Source: Cyanobacteria bacterium SIG29 (GTDB lineage: Bacteria > Cyanobacteriota > Vampirovibrionia > Gastranaerophilales > Gastranaerophilaceae). From it: a stretch of DNA of 34,309 nt. Below are positions 33,128-34,309 of this stretch, in pieces. Position 1 is the first letter of the stretch; every line of letters begins with the position of its first letter. Location: NCBI GenBank assembly GCA_015152515.1, contig SUTV01000010.1, positions 1 to 34,309 of the forward strand, written 5' to 3'. Both the position numbers and the translations under genes were made by a program. The notes under the pieces are model-generated. The model saw only the letters and a list, made by a program, of their open reading frames with translations. It searched no databases and had not been told where the DNA came from.

Positions 33128-34132
33128 ATGGGCATTTTAGTTATTTTAGCTCTAATTTTAGCAGTAATATTCATTGGCAAAGGTATAATTATCGTACAAC
33201 AACAAGAAGCAGTGATTATTCAAAGACTTGGTGAATACAAAGAAACTTTAGGTGCTGGTTTGCACTTTATTTTTCCAATATTTGAAGCACCAAGACCAAT
33301 GCTAAAAATAGTAAAACAAAGAACTTTAGATGGTTCAATATATTCAACTCAAAGCTATTCAACTCGTATTGACTTAAGAGAAACTGTATATGATTTCCCA
33401 AGACAAAACGTAATTACAAAAGACAACGTAACAATCAGTATTAACGCTCTATTATATTTCCAAATTATTGATGCAAAAAGAGCAATTTATTCTATTGAAA
33501 ATTTACCAGAAGCTATTGAAAAACTAACACAAACAAACTTAAGAAACTTAGTTGGACAATTAGCACTTGATGAAACTTTAGTTTCTCGTGATATTATCAA
33601 CGACAAATTAAGAGAAATATTAGACAAAGCTACTGATAAATGGGGCGTTAAAGTAAACCGTGTAGAACTTCAAGATATCGTTCCACCTGCATCAATTCAA
33701 AATGCGATGGAAAAAGAAAAGAAAGCAGAACAAGATAGAAGAGCTACTATTCTTGAAGCTGAAGGTATTAAAAAATCTGCGGTATTAACAGCAGAAGGTG
33801 AAAAATTAGCAGCAATCAATAAAGCAGAAGGTGAAAAACAAGCTGAAATTTTAAAAGCTGAAGCTGAAAAACAAGCTGAGATTTTAAAAGCAGAAGGTAT
33901 TGCTCAAGCTAGAATTATTCAAGCAGATGCTGAAAAAGAAGCAATCAACAGAATCATTGGAGCTTTAGCTGATAAAGGAAAACCAGACCAATACTTAATC
34001 GCTATGAAATACTTAGAAACTCTTTCTAACATTACATCTGGCGAAAATAATAAAGTAGTTTATATGCCATATGAAGCAACTGGTATTTTAAGCAGTGTTG
34101 ATGGTATTAAACAAATGTTTGATAAGCAGTAA
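33128..34132 (+). CDS. SPFH/Band 7 (stomatin-like) membrane protein, QmcA type
   Basis: A 334-residue protein. It has one N-terminal membrane helix (about 2-18) and the SPFH domain (about 18-190) with VQQQEAVIIQRLGEYKETLGAGLHFIFP, VYDFPRQNVITKDNVTISINALLYFQI and NLRNLVGQLALDETLVSRDIIN. A long helical region follows with repeated AEGEKQAEILKAEAEKQAEILKAEG-like units (about 220-275) and the C-terminal LETLSNITSGENNKVVYMPYEA. Stomatins form large ring-like oligomers in the inner membrane. AGGAGG precedes the ATG by five bases. It forms a two-gene unit with NfeD and ends at a terminator. Confidence 0.95.
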   Translation: MGILVILALILAVIFIGKGIIIVQQQEAVIIQRLGEYKETLGAGLHFIFPIFEAPRPMLKIVKQRTLDGSIYSTQSYSTRIDLRETVYDFPRQNVITKDNVTISINALLYFQIIDAKRAIYSIENLPEAIEKLTQTNLRNLVGQLALDETLVSRDIINDKLREILDKATDKWGVKVNRVELQDIVPPASIQNAMEKEKKAEQDRRATILEAEGIKKSAVLTAEGEKLAAINKAEGEKQAEILKAEAEKQAEILKAEGIAQARIIQADAEKEAINRIIGALADKGKPDQYLIAMKYLETLSNITSGENNKVVYMPYEATGILSSVDGIKQMFDKQ

Positions 34133-34152
34133 ACAAATACAATTTTTTTAAA

Positions 34153-34181
34153 AAAAGAGGAACTATCTAGTTCCTCTTTTT
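34153..34181 (+). terminator. Intrinsic terminator after the stomatin gene
   Basis: AAAAGAGGAACTA (34153-34165) pairs perfectly with TAGTTCCTCTTTT (34168-34180), then T. An upstream A tract also gives T residues on the minus strand, so it may work both ways. Confidence 0.88.
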
Positions 34182-34224
34182 GCATAATGATTATTATTTA
34201 TAATTAAAGTTCGCAACCATATAT

Positions 34225-34309
34225 GGAGTTTCGTAAGTTCACTTACTGAAACAACATCAAGCAAGCTCTGTTTGAGCGAAGCGAGTTTGCGCAGCTTTGG
34301 TTGAAGTTA
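34225..34309. repeat. Palindromic intergenic element at the window end
   Basis: GTTTCGTAAGT (34228-34238) pairs with ACTTACTGAAAC (34241-34252) with one bulged T. Further right, GCTCTGTTTGAGC and GCGAAGCGAGTTTGCGC form more self-complementary words of unusually high GC for the region. GTTTCGT and GTTTGAG also occur in the element at 727-829 (the second on its minus strand). The element may continue beyond the window. Confidence 0.5.

Noticed and set aside
33780-33950. Tandem DNA repeat in the stomatin gene
   Set aside because: The repetition (AEGEKQAEILKAE-type units) is the normal coiled-coil feature of SPFH proteins, not a separate repeat element.

Overview
The window is AT-rich DNA (GC by eye near 30%) that I infer comes from a diderm bacterium of the non-photosynthetic cyanobacterial sister group (Vampirovibrionia/Melainabacteria, probably Gastranaerophilales-like). 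The reasons are a GH57/DUF3536 glycoside hydrolase of the type common in cyanobacterial genomes, a PSP1/RicT protein, an AsmA-like envelope protein, meso-diaminopimelate synthesis (dapF), and proteins starting with a short Asn/Ser/Thr-rich leader ending in Ser-Phe-Lys-Ala/Gly. The assignment is from protein character only; no rRNA is present. I see no tRNA, CRISPR array, insertion sequence or prophage gene. This is a chromosomal housekeeping region with several unrecognised small genes and RNA-like elements.

Layout. 1-710: 3' part of a hexapeptide-repeat acyltransferase and a bidirectional terminator. 711-3606 (minus): an alpha/beta hydrolase, then groES-groEL, with a palindromic element in the groEL 3' region. 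3717-3872: a 51-codon plus-strand gene. 3923-8085 (minus): an envelope/cell-wall operon of family 10-like glycosylhydrolase, dapF, a lone DppD-type ABC ATPase and a DivIC/FtsB-like protein. 8224-9900 (plus): a J-domain chaperone with a reduced zinc finger, coupled to an MBL-fold hydrolase. 9910-10038 (minus): a 42-codon gene. 10292-12983 (plus): two unknown proteins and a 5'-nucleotidase-like phosphoesterase. 13057-17388 (plus): leuB, a secreted small protein and a GH57 enzyme. 17362-17952 (minus): coaE. 18026-19490 (plus): a DtxR-type metal repressor overlapping a His-rich membrane protein. 19506-23076 (minus): thioredoxin-like, YqeG-type HAD phosphatase, U32 peptidase-family protein and a polytopic membrane protein. 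23077-23605: gene-free, with two plus-strand terminators and a candidate C-rich small RNA. 23606-25727: two coiled-coil proteins, a 52-codon minus gene and ricT. 25724-28464 (minus): a histidine kinase and rpsB-tsf with a structured leader. 28746-34132 (plus): a large AsmA-like protein and an NfeD/stomatin pair. 34199 to the end: a palindromic intergenic element.

The observations I rank highest are: (1) a candidate ~80-nt small RNA at 23217-23297 whose unpaired ACCTCCCTCCCC tract lies between two hairpins and is complementary to Shine-Dalgarno sequences; (2) six genes with no Shine-Dalgarno and a -10-like hexamer 6-8 nt before the ATG, as expected of leaderless mRNAs; (3) a metal-regulator operon whose promoter carries a DtxR-like operator between ideal -35 and -10 boxes, encoding an undescribed His-rich membrane protein; (4) a shared SFK[AG] N-terminal leader on two neighbouring proteins, one of them a UshA-like enzyme without a Sec signal; (5) a candidate autoregulatory leader before rpsB; (6) structured palindromic elements sharing short words in three intergenic regions.
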